Positions 63,528-64,000 of a DNA stretch of 64,000 nt are shown here, in pieces. Location: contig NVWB01000005.1 in assembly GCA_002733575.1 (NCBI GenBank), positions 1 through 64,000 on the forward strand. The letters run 5' to 3'. The position numbers and the translations under genes were made by a program. Position 1 is the stretch's first letter; every line of letters begins with the position of its first letter. The notes beneath the pieces are model-generated. The model did not search any database. It was not told the origin of the DNA and saw only the letters and a program-made list of their open reading frames with translations. This DNA comes from Blastopirellula sp. (GTDB taxonomy: Bacteria > Planctomycetota > Planctomycetia > Pirellulales > Pirellulaceae).

Positions 63528-64000
63528 CTATTTGTTTAATTCAGCAAACCTATCTTGGAGCGAGAGCACGTTCATGTCTTCTTCTCGTAAGGCTTCCATT
63601 GCTTTCACTGCGGCTTCAGCAGCTTGAATCGTGGTGATACACGGAATTCCTTGTTGAACCGCGGCTGCTCGAATACGGCCTTCATCGGTTCTGGCCCCTT
63701 TGCCGTTGGGCGTATTCAGAACTAGCGAGACTTCTTTATCGATCATGTGGTCAATCAAGTTCGGATGGCCTTCGGCCAGTTTCTTGACTTGCTCTACTTT
63801 GATACCTTCTTCCGCCAGTTTGCGAGCCGTTCCTTCGGTACACATCATCTGGTAGCCCATCGAAGCCAGTCTTCGTGCGATATCGACGATCTGCCCTTTA
63901 TGGCGGGCTGTTACACTGAGGAAGACCTTGCCATCTTCCGGCTGAGGCAAAATAACTCCAGCGGCCAATTGCGATTTTGCGAAGGCAATCGAGAATCGTT
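63528..64000 (-). CDS. carB: Carbamoyl-phosphate synthase large subunit, C-terminal part
   Basis: The frame enters from the right edge ('AFAKSQLAAGVILPQPEDGKVFLSVTARHKGQIVDIARRLASMGYQMMCTEGTARKL') and ends at 63528, giving the last 157 codons. This is the MGS-like allosteric domain: 'GARTDEGRIRAAAVQQGIPCITTIQAAEAAVKAMEAL'. It makes carbamoyl phosphate from bicarbonate, ATP and ammonia for pyrimidines and arginine. The catalytic parts lie outside the window. The C-terminal domain binds UMP/IMP/ornithine in other bacteria. Confidence 0.93.
   Translation of the reverse strand, partial: RFSIAFAKSQLAAGVILPQPEDGKVFLSVTARHKGQIVDIARRLASMGYQMMCTEGTARKLAEEGIKVEQVKKLAEGHPNLIDHMIDKEVSLVLNTPNGKGARTDEGRIRAAAVQQGIPCITTIQAAEAAVKAMEALREEDMNVLSLQDRFAELNK

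Noticed and set aside
1-64000. tRNA or rRNA genes
   Set aside because: No cloverleaf with T-loop consensus and no rRNA-like stretch was noticed by eye; a covariance-model search could still find one.

Overview
The window looks like a chromosomal segment from a planctomycete, most likely Pirellulales-like. The family-level markers are two DUF1549/DUF1553 + DUF1501 gene pairs, a CxPxR sulfatase, a TPR-fused Ser/Thr kinase next to an ECF sigma factor of the planctomycete type, leucine-rich-repeat proteins with the 'KFRFSxRTLMI' membrane anchor, and the RDD-SpoIIM-DUF4129-DUF4350-MoxR-DUF58 operon. I see no rRNA, tRNA, CRISPR array, phage or autonomous transposase. Genes lie on both strands in short operons.

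Layout. 1-7377 (minus): four tandem secreted paralogs built from STN/secretin-N-like modules without a secretin pore, the first cut by the window edge, plus a decayed C-terminal relic. 7559-9010: protoporphyrinogen oxidase. 9255-14276 (minus): TPR kinase preceded by an ECF sigma gene with an in-frame TGA. 14641-20297: a large coiled-coil protein, an NtrC-type regulator, a universal stress protein and a VIT-family transporter. 20414-28278: two DUF1549/DUF1501 modules, the second headed by an ECF sigma factor whose neighbour is a membrane-anchored DUF1549 protein with an anti-sigma-like N-terminus. 28982-40357: mixed genes (LRR, THUMP-like methyltransferase, esterase, DUF4013, sulfatase, HExxH lipoprotein, iron-type solute-binding protein, phosphoesterase). 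40871-47594 (minus): an ExbB/ExbD/ExbD cluster with TPR and von Willebrand A partners. 48351-50050: a DMT permease and an SDR dehydrogenase facing each other. 50339-58107: the RDD to DUF58 operon with overlapping genes. 58407-64000: a GH5-like hydrolase, a di-heme-motif protein, a WGR-like protein, two LRR paralogs (one broken by TGA) and the 3' end of carB.

The most unusual content is between genes. At least three elements (near 28.4, 33.8 and 40.5 kb), and probably a fourth (47.8 kb), share TAGAGCATTT-type terminal inverted repeats and contain nested palindromes. Several other families of paired hairpins (REPIN-like) lie at 14.4, 23.9, 31.9, 45.2, 58.2 and 61.6 kb. In one case the element's terminal repeat supplies the stop codon of the adjacent sulfatase gene.

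Two otherwise intact genes carry one in-frame TGA each (14106 and 62463). TGA also ends other full-length genes here, so genome-wide recoding is unlikely; recent nonsense mutation or sequence error is the simplest reading.
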